A stretch of DNA of 64,000 nt. It comes from Bacteroidota bacterium (GTDB taxonomy: Bacteria > Bacteroidota > Bacteroidia > Chitinophagales > Chitinophagaceae). The translations under genes and the position numbers were made by a program. Below, piece by piece: positions 38,663-47,787 of the stretch (the first letter of the stretch is position 1; each line of letters opens with the position of its first letter). The notes under the pieces were generated by a model that made no database searches, was not told the DNA's origin, and saw only the letters and a list, made by a program, of their open reading frames with translations. The stretch spans positions 62,001 to 126,000 of the forward strand of contig JAGWWM010000002.1 in the NCBI GenBank assembly GCA_018970395.1, given 5' to 3'.

Positions 38663-39322
38663 TCAGAATTTGAGATAGTTCATGAGGTTTTCAAAATTGT
38701 TTTTCAAAGTGTCTTCGGATAAATTTTCCCCGAAATATTGATAGATATTGTATTCGTAGCGTTCAAAAGAAGCCAGAATATCCTGAATGTCAATTTTATT
38801 CACTTTCATTGACACCATCAGTTCTCCGATCAAACGATCGGTCCAGGTAGTTAGATGCAATAATTTAGCATTATTCGATTCAACGATACGACCGATTTCG
38901 GAAATAGAAAAACGGTGCGCCGGCATTTGCAGTATGATGATGCCGCCCGGTTCACCGGCATTTAAGTAGAGCGTTGTTGCTTCCAGCAATGCTTCCGATA
39001 CCACTGAGCCTGCATAAGCTCCTTCTGTGCTAATAACAGGAATAAGCGTAAGATGCTGTTCATTGATTTTCTTGAGTGCTGTCAGAAAAAAATCATGCTC
39101 CGATACAAAAGAGAGAGAGAAATATTCTCTCAATTCAGCAAGGGTTTGATGACCGTCAACATCTTTCAGATCCGACCGAGCGATAACTCCTCTAAAAGCT
39201 TGTTCTTCCAGCACAGGCAGATGCTGAAAGTCATTTTCTTCCATTTGTGCCAATGCTTTTTCAACCTTGTCAGTAAGTGAGAGGGTGGGTACAGTAGATG
39301 ATATGATAGAAGCACAAGTCAT
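38663..39322 (-). CDS. CBS-domain pair protein with C-terminal ACT-like region
   Basis: A 219-residue soluble protein. Two CBS motifs occupy the first 125 residues (ALAQMEENDFQHLPVLEEQ and ALKKINEQHLTLIPVISTEG), forming one Bateman module that normally binds adenine nucleotides. The remaining part (GGIIILQMPAHRFSISEIGR, IVESNNAKLLHL) has the spacing of an ACT-like domain. It is probably a nucleotide-sensing regulator of unknown target. It starts two bases after the stop of the alpha/beta hydrolase gene and is in the same run as nadK. Confidence 0.85.
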   Translation of the reverse strand: MTCASIISSTVPTLSLTDKVEKALAQMEENDFQHLPVLEEQAFRGVIARSDLKDVDGHQTLAELREYFSLSFVSEHDFFLTALKKINEQHLTLIPVISTEGAYAGSVVSEALLEATTLYLNAGEPGGIIILQMPAHRFSISEIGRIVESNNAKLLHLTTWTDRLIGELMVSMKVNKIDIQDILASFERYEYNIYQYFGENLSEDTLKNNFENLMNYLKF

Positions 39323-39324
39323 GA

Positions 39325-40110
39325 TTAAGGCGTTGAAGGGTTATTGTCCTTAACGCCGAAGCGACTCAAAAAATTGGAGAGAATCTGATTAAAAGCTTCC
39401 GGCTGCTCCATCATAGGAGCATGTCCGCAACGATCAATAAAGTGGAGTTCAGAATTCGGAATCAATCGTTCAAATTCTTTACCCACAAATGGGGGAGTGA
39501 TGGTATCGTTATTTCCCCAAACCAGTAAGGTAGGTGACTGAATTGCTTTCAACTCTTCTCCCAGGTTATTGCGAATAGCGCTTTTTGCCAGGGCGATGAT
39601 CTTGATGACTTTGGTTCTCTGATTCACAATTTCATACACTTCATCTACCAGTTCTTTGGAAGCCATGGCCGGATCAAAAAAAGTCATCTCAGTTTTTTTC
39701 CGGATATAATCGTAATCTCCTCTTTTAGGATAGGTATCCCCCATCCCGTTTTCGAACAATCCGGAACTACCGGTAAGAATAAGGGACTTAATGCGGCCCG
39801 GGTGCTTAAGTAAATGTACCAGCGCCACATGTCCGCCCAGGGAATTACCAAGCAGGTGAATATTTTTATAGTCTTTGAGTTCGATGAATTTGTGAACGAA
39901 CTTTTCGAGTCCTCCAACTGATGTATGCAAAAGATCCAGCTCAAAGAGGGGCAACATCGGGACAACCACCCGGTGGGTATGGCGAAAATGTTCGATCAGG
40001 TCTTTAAAATTACTCAGGGCGCCGAAGAGGCCATGGAGGAGCATAAGCGGTTCTCCATTGCCTTCTTCAATATATCGAAACTTCCCGGTTTGTTTGATTT
40101 CGTACTGCAT
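39325..40110 (-). CDS. Alpha/beta-fold hydrolase
   Basis: A 261-residue cytoplasmic hydrolase. The oxyanion-loop motif LLHGLFGALSNF is near residue 24 and the nucleophile elbow is GNSLGGHVAL, with Ser as nucleophile. The acid lies in VWGNNDTITPP and the catalytic His in DRCGHAPMMEQPEAF. This complete triad predicts esterase, lipase or C-C hydrolase activity; the substrate is unknown. It is followed at once by the CBS-domain gene, so co-expression is likely. Confidence 0.9.
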   Translation of the reverse strand: MQYEIKQTGKFRYIEEGNGEPLMLLHGLFGALSNFKDLIEHFRHTHRVVVPMLPLFELDLLHTSVGGLEKFVHKFIELKDYKNIHLLGNSLGGHVALVHLLKHPGRIKSLILTGSSGLFENGMGDTYPKRGDYDYIRKKTEMTFFDPAMASKELVDEVYEIVNQRTKVIKIIALAKSAIRNNLGEELKAIQSPTLLVWGNNDTITPPFVGKEFERLIPNSELHFIDRCGHAPMMEQPEAFNQILSNFLSRFGVKDNNPSTP

Positions 40111-40176
40111 GGGTGGACTTTCAATTTGAATGTCGTGTGCTAAAGTAACTGATTTGCGGCAAATTAGGGGTAAAAA

Positions 40177-40644
40177 TTAAAAGAGCTTGTTGTATACTGA
40201 GGCGAAATGGGGAGGAATAGATGACAGGGCGGGATAAGTATAGGATGCTGCTTTCGCCTCCGGCGAAAGCAGGGCTGCACGTTCCACTACCCAAATCAAA
40301 CTACTTAAAAGAATCACATACAGTACCGCATAGAAAATCACTCCGGCCAACTTATTCACCCAGCCCAGCATAGCAAGATTCAATACCCCTTCCACCATTC
40401 GCCCCAAAAAATGCATGCCTGTTATAACCACTGCGAGGATCAGAAAAAAAGCAAGTAAAGGCAGCCACTGAGCTCCGGAACTAACGGTGTCCGACAACCA
40501 ATTTGTTACCACCGCCCTGAATCGCAAGGCGCAGTAGATGCCCAGTCCGTATCCGGCGATGGACAGCAACGACATCACCAATCCCTTGCGCCAGCCCTTC
40601 CATATCGCCAATGCCAATGCCAGTATCGCAAGGAAATCTATCAT
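40177..40644 (-). CDS. CvpA family inner-membrane protein
   Basis: A 155-residue protein with four predicted membrane helices. MIDFLAILALALAIWKGWRK with the following GLVMSLLSIAGYGLGIYCAL matches the CvpA start (helix, basic turn KGWRKG, helix). The family is linked to colicin V export and envelope integrity in other bacteria; here the role is inferred only by family. It lies 13 bases after the YqeY-like gene. Confidence 0.85.
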   Translation of the reverse strand: MIDFLAILALALAIWKGWRKGLVMSLLSIAGYGLGIYCALRFRAVVTNWLSDTVSSGAQWLPLLAFFLILAVVITGMHFLGRMVEGVLNLAMLGWVNKLAGVIFYAVLYVILLSSLIWVVERAALLSPEAKAASYTYPALSSIPPHFASVYNKLF

Positions 40645-40657
40645 GCTTCTTTTTCTT

Positions 40658-41104
40658 TTAAGCGGTTAACAGCGCTTTTGTTGCTTCACTGATGCGCTTG
40701 CCATCCGCTTTGCCGGCCAATTGCTTGCTCGCTATTCCCATCACTTTCCCCAAATCACCAGGACCGGCAGCACCGACCGTCTGAATGATTTCCTTCAGGG
40801 CGGCAGTGAGCGCTTCGGCAGACAACTGCTGCGGGAGGAATTGCTCGATGATTTTTATTTCTTCAGCTTCTTTTTGTGCCAGGTCAGCGCGATTCTGTTG
40901 CGTAAAAATATCCAAAGCATCCTGCCGCTGCTTCACCATCTTCTGCAACATTTTTATCTCATCTTCCGGAGTAATATTTTCAACACCGGAAGTTTTGAGC
41001 AACAATAATGCCGCCTTGATGGCTCTCAGTCCCCTGAGGGCAGATTCATCCTTCGCCTTCATGGCATCTTTCAGTTTCAGCATGATTTCGTTTTCCAGAC
41101 TCAT
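40658..41104 (-). CDS. GatB/YqeY domain protein
   Basis: A 148-residue stand-alone YqeY protein, related to the tRNA-binding tail of GatB amidotransferase. The start MSLENEIMLKLKDAMKAKD is canonical. LRGLRAIKAALLLL, QRQDALDIFTQQNRADLAQKE (split over a few residues), IIEQFLPQQLS and MGIASKQLAGKADGKRISE complete the pattern. The cellular role is uncertain. It lies 11 bases after gldC. Confidence 0.93.
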   Translation of the reverse strand: MSLENEIMLKLKDAMKAKDESALRGLRAIKAALLLLKTSGVENITPEDEIKMLQKMVKQRQDALDIFTQQNRADLAQKEAEEIKIIEQFLPQQLSAEALTAALKEIIQTVGAAGPGDLGKVMGIASKQLAGKADGKRISEATKALLTA

Positions 41105-41115
41105 ATCATTACAAT

Positions 41116-41454
41116 TTAAGCGGTTTGTGTTTCCTTGAATTTCTTTAAAAAACTGCGGGCAAAGGTTTTCATTTCGGCAGATAATTCAGGCTGATTGGTC
41201 GCTCTCTGAAAAGTATCTGCCATCGTCATGATGGCCTGAAAATAAAAATCCGCCATTTCATCCACCATCATCTCCTTGGTCCATAAATCTATTCTCAAAG
41301 CAGATTGATCGGCCCCATCCCAGAAAGCAAGCATCATGGCTTTGGCTTTCTGAGCGGTATCTGCCGTACTGTCGGTAGCCTTCCATTGTATTTGCTCGGG
41401 TACCCGGTCGGCATCAAGCTGCACCTCTATGTTGATTGTGCTCGTATGACTCAT
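41116..41454 (-). CDS. gldC: Gliding motility protein GldC
   Basis: A 112-residue soluble protein matching GldC: IEVQLDADRVPEQIQWKAT, then KAKAMMLAFWDGADQSALRID and LWTKEMMVDEMADFYFQ. In Flavobacterium GldC is associated with the gliding/T9SS machinery, though not strictly essential. Its presence fits the T9SS cargo genes in this window. It begins a short run with yqeY and cvpA. Confidence 0.9.
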   Translation of the reverse strand: MSHTSTINIEVQLDADRVPEQIQWKATDSTADTAQKAKAMMLAFWDGADQSALRIDLWTKEMMVDEMADFYFQAIMTMADTFQRATNQPELSAEMKTFARSFLKKFKETQTA

Positions 41455-41483
41455 AATAAAAGTTGAAATGCAAAGGTAACAAA

Positions 41484-42644
41484 TTAGTCGGCAGTACTTG
41501 GCGACAATACCTCCCAGTGATTATGTTCGGCGGCAAGCTTTGCTCCCATCGACAGATAATCGAAACTATCTTTTAGCAAGCTGTTGCGCAATTGCTCGTC
41601 TTTGAATAAAGACATCATTTGCCGGGCTAATTCAGATTGCGATTTGGGTAAAAAAGTAAACGCAGAAGGTCCGGCTACTACCGATAAGCGCCCTTCTGCG
41701 GGCACCAGTACCGGCACGTTGCAACGATAACTTTCCAGCGGGCCGGTGGCATAAGACAGGTCATCTGCCGGGAAAATTTGTGCATACGCAGCTCCCGCCA
41801 GTTCGTGTATATAATATTCACTGCTCCGATCTATCAACACTAATTCATCCCTGTATTTGTATTGCTTCAACCACTGGCCGATTGGACTACCCGGATCTGT
41901 AGTTACCCCGGTAAACAAGAGTTTAATACCGCTTTTCAAATGTTTTTTTAAGGCAGCAAATGCCTTTAAAAGCATAGCCATCTCATCCGGCCTTTGAAAA
42001 TCACCCGTACAGATAAAATATTCATTCCCGTTGGTAAGCTCCGACTTGATTTGAGCTTTACGGTTCTCATCAATGGGCGCTGCTGCAGGAGAAGGCAAAT
42101 CATGGTAAGGAATCCACAGATCAGACGGTAAAAAAGAAACGTCATATAGTAGTCTTTTCCCATACTTAGGGACATAGATAGCCTTGATATTTCTAAAAAA
42201 AGATTTGCGTTTTTCAGGACTAAGTCCAACGATGTATTGAAGAAAATAATCATCGCCGAGCGTTGCTCTTTTATACGATTGCATCACAATCACTGAAGGC
42301 ATCGGAACCCGTTTTAATAAAACCCGGTCAACAATACTCTGAATTAAAATTTGCCGGCGGGAATGCCAGCCGTCAAAAACAAGCAAGTCGGGTTCCCCTG
42401 CAAGCACCTTCTTTCTGGTCTGCTGAAAAGACAAATACCGCAAAAACGAAGTCGGAGGCGGGTATTGATGTAAAGTACACTGCTGTTGCAAAGACGTTTC
42501 TATAGTATAACGAGCAGATGAAAATATATCCAGTTGCCTGCTATTATTTTTCTGCATCCAAGGAATAAAAATAGAATCCAGCGGAAACGAAACTTGGAGG
42601 GGGAAAAACGAAAAATCCTGATTCAACACAAGAGCAGTACGCAT
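41484..42644 (-). CDS. Glycosyltransferase, GT-B fold
   Basis: A 386-residue protein whose C-terminal half has GT1/GT4-like features: YFICTGDFQRPDEMAMLLKA, LLFTGVTTDP, YYIHELAGAAYAQIFPAD and GPLESYRCNVPVLVPAEG (the donor-binding region). The N-terminal half is less conserved and starts with TALVLNQDFSFFPLQVSFPL, a pattern I do not recognise as any defined subfamily. The acceptor is unknown. It is separate from the polysaccharide set at 9-14 kb and stands 30 bases upstream of gldC on the same strand. Confidence 0.75.
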   Translation of the reverse strand: MRTALVLNQDFSFFPLQVSFPLDSIFIPWMQKNNSRQLDIFSSARYTIETSLQQQCTLHQYPPPTSFLRYLSFQQTRKKVLAGEPDLLVFDGWHSRRQILIQSIVDRVLLKRVPMPSVIVMQSYKRATLGDDYFLQYIVGLSPEKRKSFFRNIKAIYVPKYGKRLLYDVSFLPSDLWIPYHDLPSPAAAPIDENRKAQIKSELTNGNEYFICTGDFQRPDEMAMLLKAFAALKKHLKSGIKLLFTGVTTDPGSPIGQWLKQYKYRDELVLIDRSSEYYIHELAGAAYAQIFPADDLSYATGPLESYRCNVPVLVPAEGRLSVVAGPSAFTFLPKSQSELARQMMSLFKDEQLRNSLLKDSFDYLSMGAKLAAEHNHWEVLSPSTAD

Positions 42645-42811
42645 ATCTGAAAAAAAGATAATCTGTTTGGAGACTCAAATTTCAGCATTTATTTCCTGAA
42701 AAAAGCAGATATGACATAAATCTTTGTTTATAAACGTCGCCTTATCCAGACATATCCCCTAAAAATTGATAAGGGTTAAACCTTAGAATCGCATCTTTCA
42801 AGTCTCAAATA

Positions 42812-42842
42812 TTGCACGGCTTTATAACCCCTTATATTTTTG
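42812..42842 (+). promoter_or_regulatory. Promoter (TTG-N20-TATTTTTG) of a small secreted-protein gene
   Basis: TTG at 42812-42814 and TATTTTTG at 42835-42842 are 20 bases apart, a full Bacteroidota promoter. Transcription should start near 42850, which rules out a longer reading frame beginning at 42812 and supports the ATG at 42884. Confidence 0.65.
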
Positions 42843-42883
42843 TCTTGTCAAACGAATCCAAGTATCCATTGAAAGCAATAGTT

Positions 42884-43345
42884 ATGAAAAAGTTTTCCGT
42901 TATCCTTTTCCTCCTGATCGCTGCCGGAGTTAGCAATGCCCAGGAAATTTCATTCAGATCCAATCGCATGAAACTAAGTGACAAAACAAAGCTTTTTAAT
43001 TTGGAATCTGCTCGCTTCAAAAGTAAAGTAAGTATGATGAGCGAAGTAATGAGCTATCAATTGAATCAGGAAGTTCGCCTTCAGATTTCTAGTAAAACTA
43101 GCTTTAAAGGTAAAGTGACAGCCATTACAAATGATGCACCCGGATTGACGACCGTTATCATGAAGTCTTCCGAAATCGCCGGGCTGGTATTTTCAGTATC
43201 CAGACTGGAGCATGAAGGTAACGTAACATACAGAGGCGTGATGCTGAGCAAAGGCCATAGCGATATGATGCTGTTGGAGCAAGATGAAATAAATAATGAT
43301 TACGTCTGGAATAAAAAAGAGGTGTCTCACATGATTGCAGACTAA
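42884..43345 (+). CDS. Small exported protein, function unknown
   Basis: A 153-residue protein with a clear signal peptide (MKKFSVILFLLIAAGVSNAQ, cut before EISF). The mature part is 133 residues, rich in Ser, Lys and Met, with a predicted mixed alpha/beta pattern and no Cys. No sorting domain is present, so it is probably periplasmic or surface associated by another route. I do not recognise the family. A good promoter lies 42 bases upstream, and the T9SS metalloprotease gene follows after 62 bases on the same strand. Confidence 0.75.
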   Translation: MKKFSVILFLLIAAGVSNAQEISFRSNRMKLSDKTKLFNLESARFKSKVSMMSEVMSYQLNQEVRLQISSKTSFKGKVTAITNDAPGLTTVIMKSSEIAGLVFSVSRLEHEGNVTYRGVMLSKGHSDMMLLEQDEINNDYVWNKKEVSHMIAD

Positions 43346-43407
43346 GCCCGTTTTCTATCCGTATCCTGTAAAACCTAAAACCGAGTTAAGACCAAAAAAT
43401 TGATCCA

Positions 43408-45027
43408 ATGAAACGTAAGCTGCATGTACTCATCCTGACTGTCCTGATTTCTTTAATGAGCACTTCCCTTTTCGCTCAGGTTCCTTACGGGTTAAACAGT
43501 TTTCCGAGTGCTCCCGCCACTATTTTTATAGATTTTGACGGACAGATGGTCATTTCTCCATACTGGAATTCAGGAGATCCCATTGATTGTTTGCCGGCAG
43601 AATTAACCAATGCACAAATGATCCGGATTTTTAATCAGGTAGCGGAAGATTTTCGTCCATTCAACTTAAATATCACTACTGATTCCTCTGTCTATTTTGC
43701 AGCCCCTGCCTTACAACGTCAAAGAATCATTGTTACCCCCTCCAGTGCCTGGTTTGGCACTGCCGGAGGTGTTGCAATGACCAACTCATTTCGCTGGGGA
43801 CTCGAAATTCCCGGATTTGTTTTCAGCAATTTGCTGAACAATAACGTAAAAAATGTAGCAGAAGCAGTTTCTCATGAAAGTGGTCATACCCTGGGGCTAC
43901 AACACCAGTCTAGCTATTCCAGCACTTGTACCTTTGAGAGCGAATACAATCCCGGAACCGGCACCGGTGAAATTGGCTGGGCTCCCATCATGGGAAATAG
44001 CTACAATCGCAATCTGAGTCTGTGGCACAATGGTTCTACGCTCTTGGGTTGTAACAACCGCCAGGATGATCTGGCAATTATTTCGAAAACAGGGAGAAGT
44101 AGCAATAATTTTGGTTACAGAACAGATGATATTGGAAACACAAGAAATACAGCTACATCGATTAATGTATCCAATAACAATTATGCCATCAACGGATTTA
44201 TTAATAACACCAGCGATATAGATATTTTTAGAATGGACTTGACCCAACGCAGCCGTTTGTTGTTGAATTCATTGCCATTCAGTGTAGCAGAAGGAAATAC
44301 TGCGGCCAACATAGATATTCAAGTTTCCTTGCTGAACAGCGGGGGCGCCACACTGGCAAATTATAATCCTACTACTTCCGTACAAGTAGCCGTTGACAGT
44401 ACACTCGATGCCGGCACTTACTATATTCAGGTTACCAACACCTCCAACAACAACACGACCAATTATGGGATGTTGGGCAGTTATATAATGAGCGGAACGG
44501 TAACAACAGCAAGTAATCTTTTACCCGTTCATAGTCTGGTGCTGAATGGCAAAAAAGTAAATCAAAAACACGAACTGAACTGGAGCATCGCAGCGGATGA
44601 AGCTCTCGAAAGCTTTCTTGTCGAAACCTCAGCCGACGGAAAGCAATTTACAACCCTCCAATTGCTCAATGGCAAAGAAAGCAACTTTTCCTATCAACCT
44701 CTGGAAAGCGGCAACCGCTTCTATCGAGTAAAAGTAACCACCGCCTCACAGCTTACTTATTACTCCAACATCGTTTCGCTTCAAGCAACAGCAGAAGGAG
44801 CAAAATACCAGATCGTCAATCATCAGCCCGGGAATAAAAACATCCTGGTGAACAGTAAAGCCAACTTCACCTACCGTTTGACAGATATGGGAGGCCGGAA
44901 TATCCAAAGCGGTCGGATGAATATCGGCAACAATACCCTTGGTGCAAATAACCTGTCCGCAGGAATGTATCTGCTCCAAATCATAGATGGCACTGAAACA
45001 ATCACAGAGAAAATTTTAATCCGATAA
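43408..45027 (+). CDS. Secreted zinc metalloprotease (metzincin motif) with T9SS type A sorting domain
   Basis: A 539-residue exported protease. The signal peptide (ends TSLFAQ) is followed by a catalytic region whose zinc site is HESGHTLGLQH, with His156, His160 and His166 in HExxHxxGxxH spacing. The likely Met-turn is IMGNSYN about 34 residues later. A pre-peptidase-type beta domain (about 245-370, DIDIFRMDL and AGTYYIQVTN) comes next. The last 90 residues are the sorting domain (SGRMNIGNNTLGANNLSAGMY region, ending TITEKILIR). Expected at the cell surface or secreted. Its substrate is unknown. A strong terminator follows. Confidence 0.9.
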   Translation: MKRKLHVLILTVLISLMSTSLFAQVPYGLNSFPSAPATIFIDFDGQMVISPYWNSGDPIDCLPAELTNAQMIRIFNQVAEDFRPFNLNITTDSSVYFAAPALQRQRIIVTPSSAWFGTAGGVAMTNSFRWGLEIPGFVFSNLLNNNVKNVAEAVSHESGHTLGLQHQSSYSSTCTFESEYNPGTGTGEIGWAPIMGNSYNRNLSLWHNGSTLLGCNNRQDDLAIISKTGRSSNNFGYRTDDIGNTRNTATSINVSNNNYAINGFINNTSDIDIFRMDLTQRSRLLLNSLPFSVAEGNTAANIDIQVSLLNSGGATLANYNPTTSVQVAVDSTLDAGTYYIQVTNTSNNNTTNYGMLGSYIMSGTVTTASNLLPVHSLVLNGKKVNQKHELNWSIAADEALESFLVETSADGKQFTTLQLLNGKESNFSYQPLESGNRFYRVKVTTASQLTYYSNIVSLQATAEGAKYQIVNHQPGNKNILVNSKANFTYRLTDMGGRNIQSGRMNIGNNTLGANNLSAGMYLLQIIDGTETITEKILIR

Positions 45028-45064
45028 ACCAAACCAAGCTTTTATTGCTTACGTTTGACAATCC

Positions 45065-45094
45065 AAACTGCCCCTTCAGGGGCGGTTTCTTTTT
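45065..45094 (+). terminator. Intrinsic terminator after the metalloprotease gene
   Basis: AAACTGCCCC and GGGGCGGTTT form a 10-base stem (one G-U pair) with a TTCA loop, followed by CTTTTT. It lies 38 bases after the stop codon. Confidence 0.88.
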
Positions 45095-45110
45095 ATTGAA
45101 AACTCTTGCT

Positions 45111-45118
45111 TACCTTTG
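45111..45118 (+). promoter_or_regulatory. Putative -7 box (TACCTTTG) for DUF4290-murA-gmk
   Basis: TACCTTTG is an exact TAnnTTTG, 35 bases before the DUF4290 ATG and just after the preceding terminator. No clear -33 TTG is at the expected distance. Confidence 0.5.
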
Positions 45119-45153
45119 AACCCGTACCTGAAAATCCCAATTAACATTGTAAC

Positions 45154-45813
45154 ATGGAATATAATACAGCGCGCAATCACTTGATTATTCGTGAATACGG
45201 TCGGCACGTACAGCATATGGTAGATCATATTCTTACCATTGAAGACCGTGCCAAAAGACAACAACAAGCTGAAGTTGTCATCGAACTGATGGCTATCCTC
45301 AACCCTCATCTGAAAGCAATAGAAGACTACCGCCACAAGTTATGGGATCACCTCTTTGTGATTTCCAATTTCGAACTGGATGTAGATAGTCCTTACCCCA
45401 TTCCCACCAAAGAAACCCTTAAGGCAAAGCCGAAAAAACTTCCCTATCCCAAAAGGTATCCCCGCTATAATCATCTGGGTAAAAATATTGAGATGGTGAT
45501 TGAAAAGGCATTGCAGGAAGAGAATCCAGAAAAAAAGCAGGGCTTTGCCAATAACATCGCTTATTACATGAAGCTATCCTACAACAACTGGCACAAAGAA
45601 AACATCCATGACGATGCCATTCAAAGTGAACTGGCTGCCATTACCAAAGGAGAACTTGAATTTACCAATAAGCCTTATGTACGGCATTATCGTCCCAGCG
45701 ATGATTTCAGGGAAAACAGAGGGGGGCAAAAACGGCATAAACATTTTCAGCAGAGAGGAGGCAGAAACGGCGGAAGAGACAATCGCGGAGGCAAATTCAA
45801 AAAAAGATACTGA
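45154..45813 (+). CDS. DUF4290 protein with Arg/Gly-rich tail
   Basis: A 219-residue cytoplasmic protein of unknown function, found next to murA in many Bacteroidota. Conserved parts are MEYNTARNHLIIREYGRHVQ, HLKAIEDYRHKLWDHLFVIS and FANNIAYYMKLSYNNWHKEN. The last 40 residues are a basic Arg/Gly-rich tail (NRGGQKRHKHFQQRGGRNGG and beyond), which suggests RNA binding. It begins a plus-strand run DUF4290-murA-gmk-GldE-like, with 17 bases to murA. Confidence 0.88.
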   Translation: MEYNTARNHLIIREYGRHVQHMVDHILTIEDRAKRQQQAEVVIELMAILNPHLKAIEDYRHKLWDHLFVISNFELDVDSPYPIPTKETLKAKPKKLPYPKRYPRYNHLGKNIEMVIEKALQEENPEKKQGFANNIAYYMKLSYNNWHKENIHDDAIQSELAAITKGELEFTNKPYVRHYRPSDDFRENRGGQKRHKHFQQRGGRNGGRDNRGGKFKKRY

Positions 45814-45830
45814 ACCACACTTCAATCTGC

Positions 45831-47141
45831 ATGAATACTTTTGAAGTTACCGGAGGAAAAAAACTCAAAGGAACGATTGTACCGCAAGGCGCCAAGAATG
45901 AAGCGCTGCAAATTATCTGCGCTACCCTGATGACGGATGAGAAAGTTACTGTCCACAACATCCCCGACATTCTTGATGTGAATTTGCTGATTGCCCTGCT
46001 GGCCGATATGAAAGTGGAAGTGGTTTCATTGGGAAAAGGCAGCTTCAGTTTTTGTGCCAAAAACATTGATACTGACTATCTGCAAAGTATTGCCTTCAGA
46101 GAAAAATCAGGCAAACTCCGCGGCTCCGTAATGATGGCTGGTCCTCTCCTTGCAAGATACGGCGGCACTTATATCCCCAAACCCGGCGGAGATAAAATTG
46201 GAAGAAGAAGATTAGATACCCATATTCTTGGCTTTCAGCAACTCGGCGCGACGGCCGACTATGAAAGAAACGACAGTTACTTCCGTTTACAAGCCAAAAC
46301 CCTCAAAGGCACTGCGATCATTCTAGACGAACCCTCCGTAACCGGAACCGCCAATATTGTAATGGCTGCCGTACTGGCAAAAGGGATTACCACCGTTTAC
46401 AACGCGGCCTGTGAACCTTATCTCCAACAGCTTTGTCTGATGCTCAATCGAATGGGTGCCAACATAAAAGGAATCGGCAGTAATTTTCTTACCATAGAAG
46501 GAGTAGATACGCTGGGAGGAACCGAGCATCGTTTGCTTCCCGACATGATCGAAGTGGGATCCTTCATCGGACTTGCCGCCATGACCCAAAGTGATTTGCT
46601 CATTCAAGGAGCTGGCGTTGAACAGCTGGGAGTGATTCCGGATAAATTCAGACAACTGGGCATTGAATTAAATATTAAAGGAGACGATATTCATATTCCG
46701 GAGCAGGATTGTTATGAAATCAGGCGCTACACGGACGGAGGCGTTTTAACTATCTACGATCATCCCTGGCCGGGCTTTACCCCCGACCTGATCAGCATTG
46801 TACTGGTAACTGCCATTCAGGCAAAAGGCAGCGTATTGATCCATCAAAAAATGTTTGAAAGTCGCCTGTTTTTTGTAGATAAACTCATTGATATGGGAGC
46901 ACAAATAATTTTATGCGATCCACATCGTGCCGTGGTGATCGGACTCGAGCGCAAACAAGCGCTCAGGGGTATTACCATGAGCAGTCCGGATATAAGAGCA
47001 GGTGTTGCCCTTCTTATTGCAGCTATGAGTGCCTCCGGCATTAGCCGTATTCAAAATATCGAACAGATAGACCGCGGCTATCAGCAAATTGATGTGCGGC
47101 TCAATGCCATTGGCGCAGGTATCCGTCGGATGGAAAATTAA
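45831..47141 (+). CDS. murA: UDP-N-acetylglucosamine 1-carboxyvinyltransferase, Asp-type active site
   Basis: Transfers enolpyruvate from PEP to UDP-GlcNAc, the first committed step of peptidoglycan synthesis. The 436-residue protein has KGTIVPQGAKNEALQII with the substrate-binding Lys and Asn, and the typical end GYQQIDVRLNAIGAGI. In the active-site loop PKPGGDKIGRRRLD, residue 121 is Asp where E. coli MurA has the catalytic Cys115 (GGCTIG). The Cys is the target of fosfomycin; Asp variants are active and insensitive in other bacteria, so this enzyme should be fosfomycin resistant. It lies between DUF4290 and gmk. Confidence 0.97.
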   Translation: MNTFEVTGGKKLKGTIVPQGAKNEALQIICATLMTDEKVTVHNIPDILDVNLLIALLADMKVEVVSLGKGSFSFCAKNIDTDYLQSIAFREKSGKLRGSVMMAGPLLARYGGTYIPKPGGDKIGRRRLDTHILGFQQLGATADYERNDSYFRLQAKTLKGTAIILDEPSVTGTANIVMAAVLAKGITTVYNAACEPYLQQLCLMLNRMGANIKGIGSNFLTIEGVDTLGGTEHRLLPDMIEVGSFIGLAAMTQSDLLIQGAGVEQLGVIPDKFRQLGIELNIKGDDIHIPEQDCYEIRRYTDGGVLTIYDHPWPGFTPDLISIVLVTAIQAKGSVLIHQKMFESRLFFVDKLIDMGAQIILCDPHRAVVIGLERKQALRGITMSSPDIRAGVALLIAAMSASGISRIQNIEQIDRGYQQIDVRLNAIGAGIRRMEN

Positions 47142-47176
47142 TTCAACCGATTTAACTTACAGATTCATTCAATGTG

Positions 47177-47782
47177 ATGAGCAGGCAGTATGACGACCAT
47201 AAACTTATTGTGATTACCGCTCCTTCCGGAGCGGGTAAAACTTCCATTACCCGACACCTGATGCAAACCTTTCCCGAACTGGCTTTTTCTGTTTCTGCCA
47301 CAACCCGTGCTCCGCGAAAAAATGAAACAGAAGGGAAAGATTATTACTTCATATCCAGAGAACAATTTGAAGAAAAAATTAAGGAAAATGAATTTATAGA
47401 GTGGGAAATGGTCTATGAAGGACTTTATTACGGTACCCTTCATACCGAAATAAAAAAAATGTGGGATGCCGGCAAAACACCCATTTTGGATATTGATGTG
47501 AAGGGAGCCATGAATATAAAAAATTTATACCCTCAACAAACCCTTACCCTTTTCATCGCGCCCCCTTCTATGGAAGCGCTGAAAGAAAGACTGGAAAAAA
47601 GAGGAACCGACACTGCAGAATCCATTCAAAAAAGATTGGACAAAGCGGCATTTGAGTTGTCCTTTCAAGACCGTTTTGATCAAATTATTTTAAACGATCG
47701 GCTGGAAGAAGCCTGCCAACTCGCTGCAAATACCCTTCAATTATTTTTACACCCTCAATCATTGGATGCCCTGAAAAAATAA
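47177..47782 (+). CDS. gmk: Guanylate kinase
   Basis: Phosphorylates GMP to GDP with ATP. The 201-residue protein has the P-loop ITAPSGAGKTSI near residue 16 and the GMP-binding signature SVSATTRAPRKNETEGKDYYF. The ATG at 47177 is preferred over the adjacent GTG at 47174. It follows murA by 35 bases and is 5 bases from the next gene, so it belongs to the same transcript. Confidence 0.97.
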   Translation: MSRQYDDHKLIVITAPSGAGKTSITRHLMQTFPELAFSVSATTRAPRKNETEGKDYYFISREQFEEKIKENEFIEWEMVYEGLYYGTLHTEIKKMWDAGKTPILDIDVKGAMNIKNLYPQQTLTLFIAPPSMEALKERLEKRGTDTAESIQKRLDKAAFELSFQDRFDQIILNDRLEEACQLAANTLQLFLHPQSLDALKK

Positions 47783-47787
47783 TACTT

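Noticed and set aside
42812-42883. Extended start at 42812 for the small secreted protein
   Set aside because: The region contains a complete promoter (TTG-N20-TATTTTTG), and the ATG at 42884 begins a proper signal peptide.
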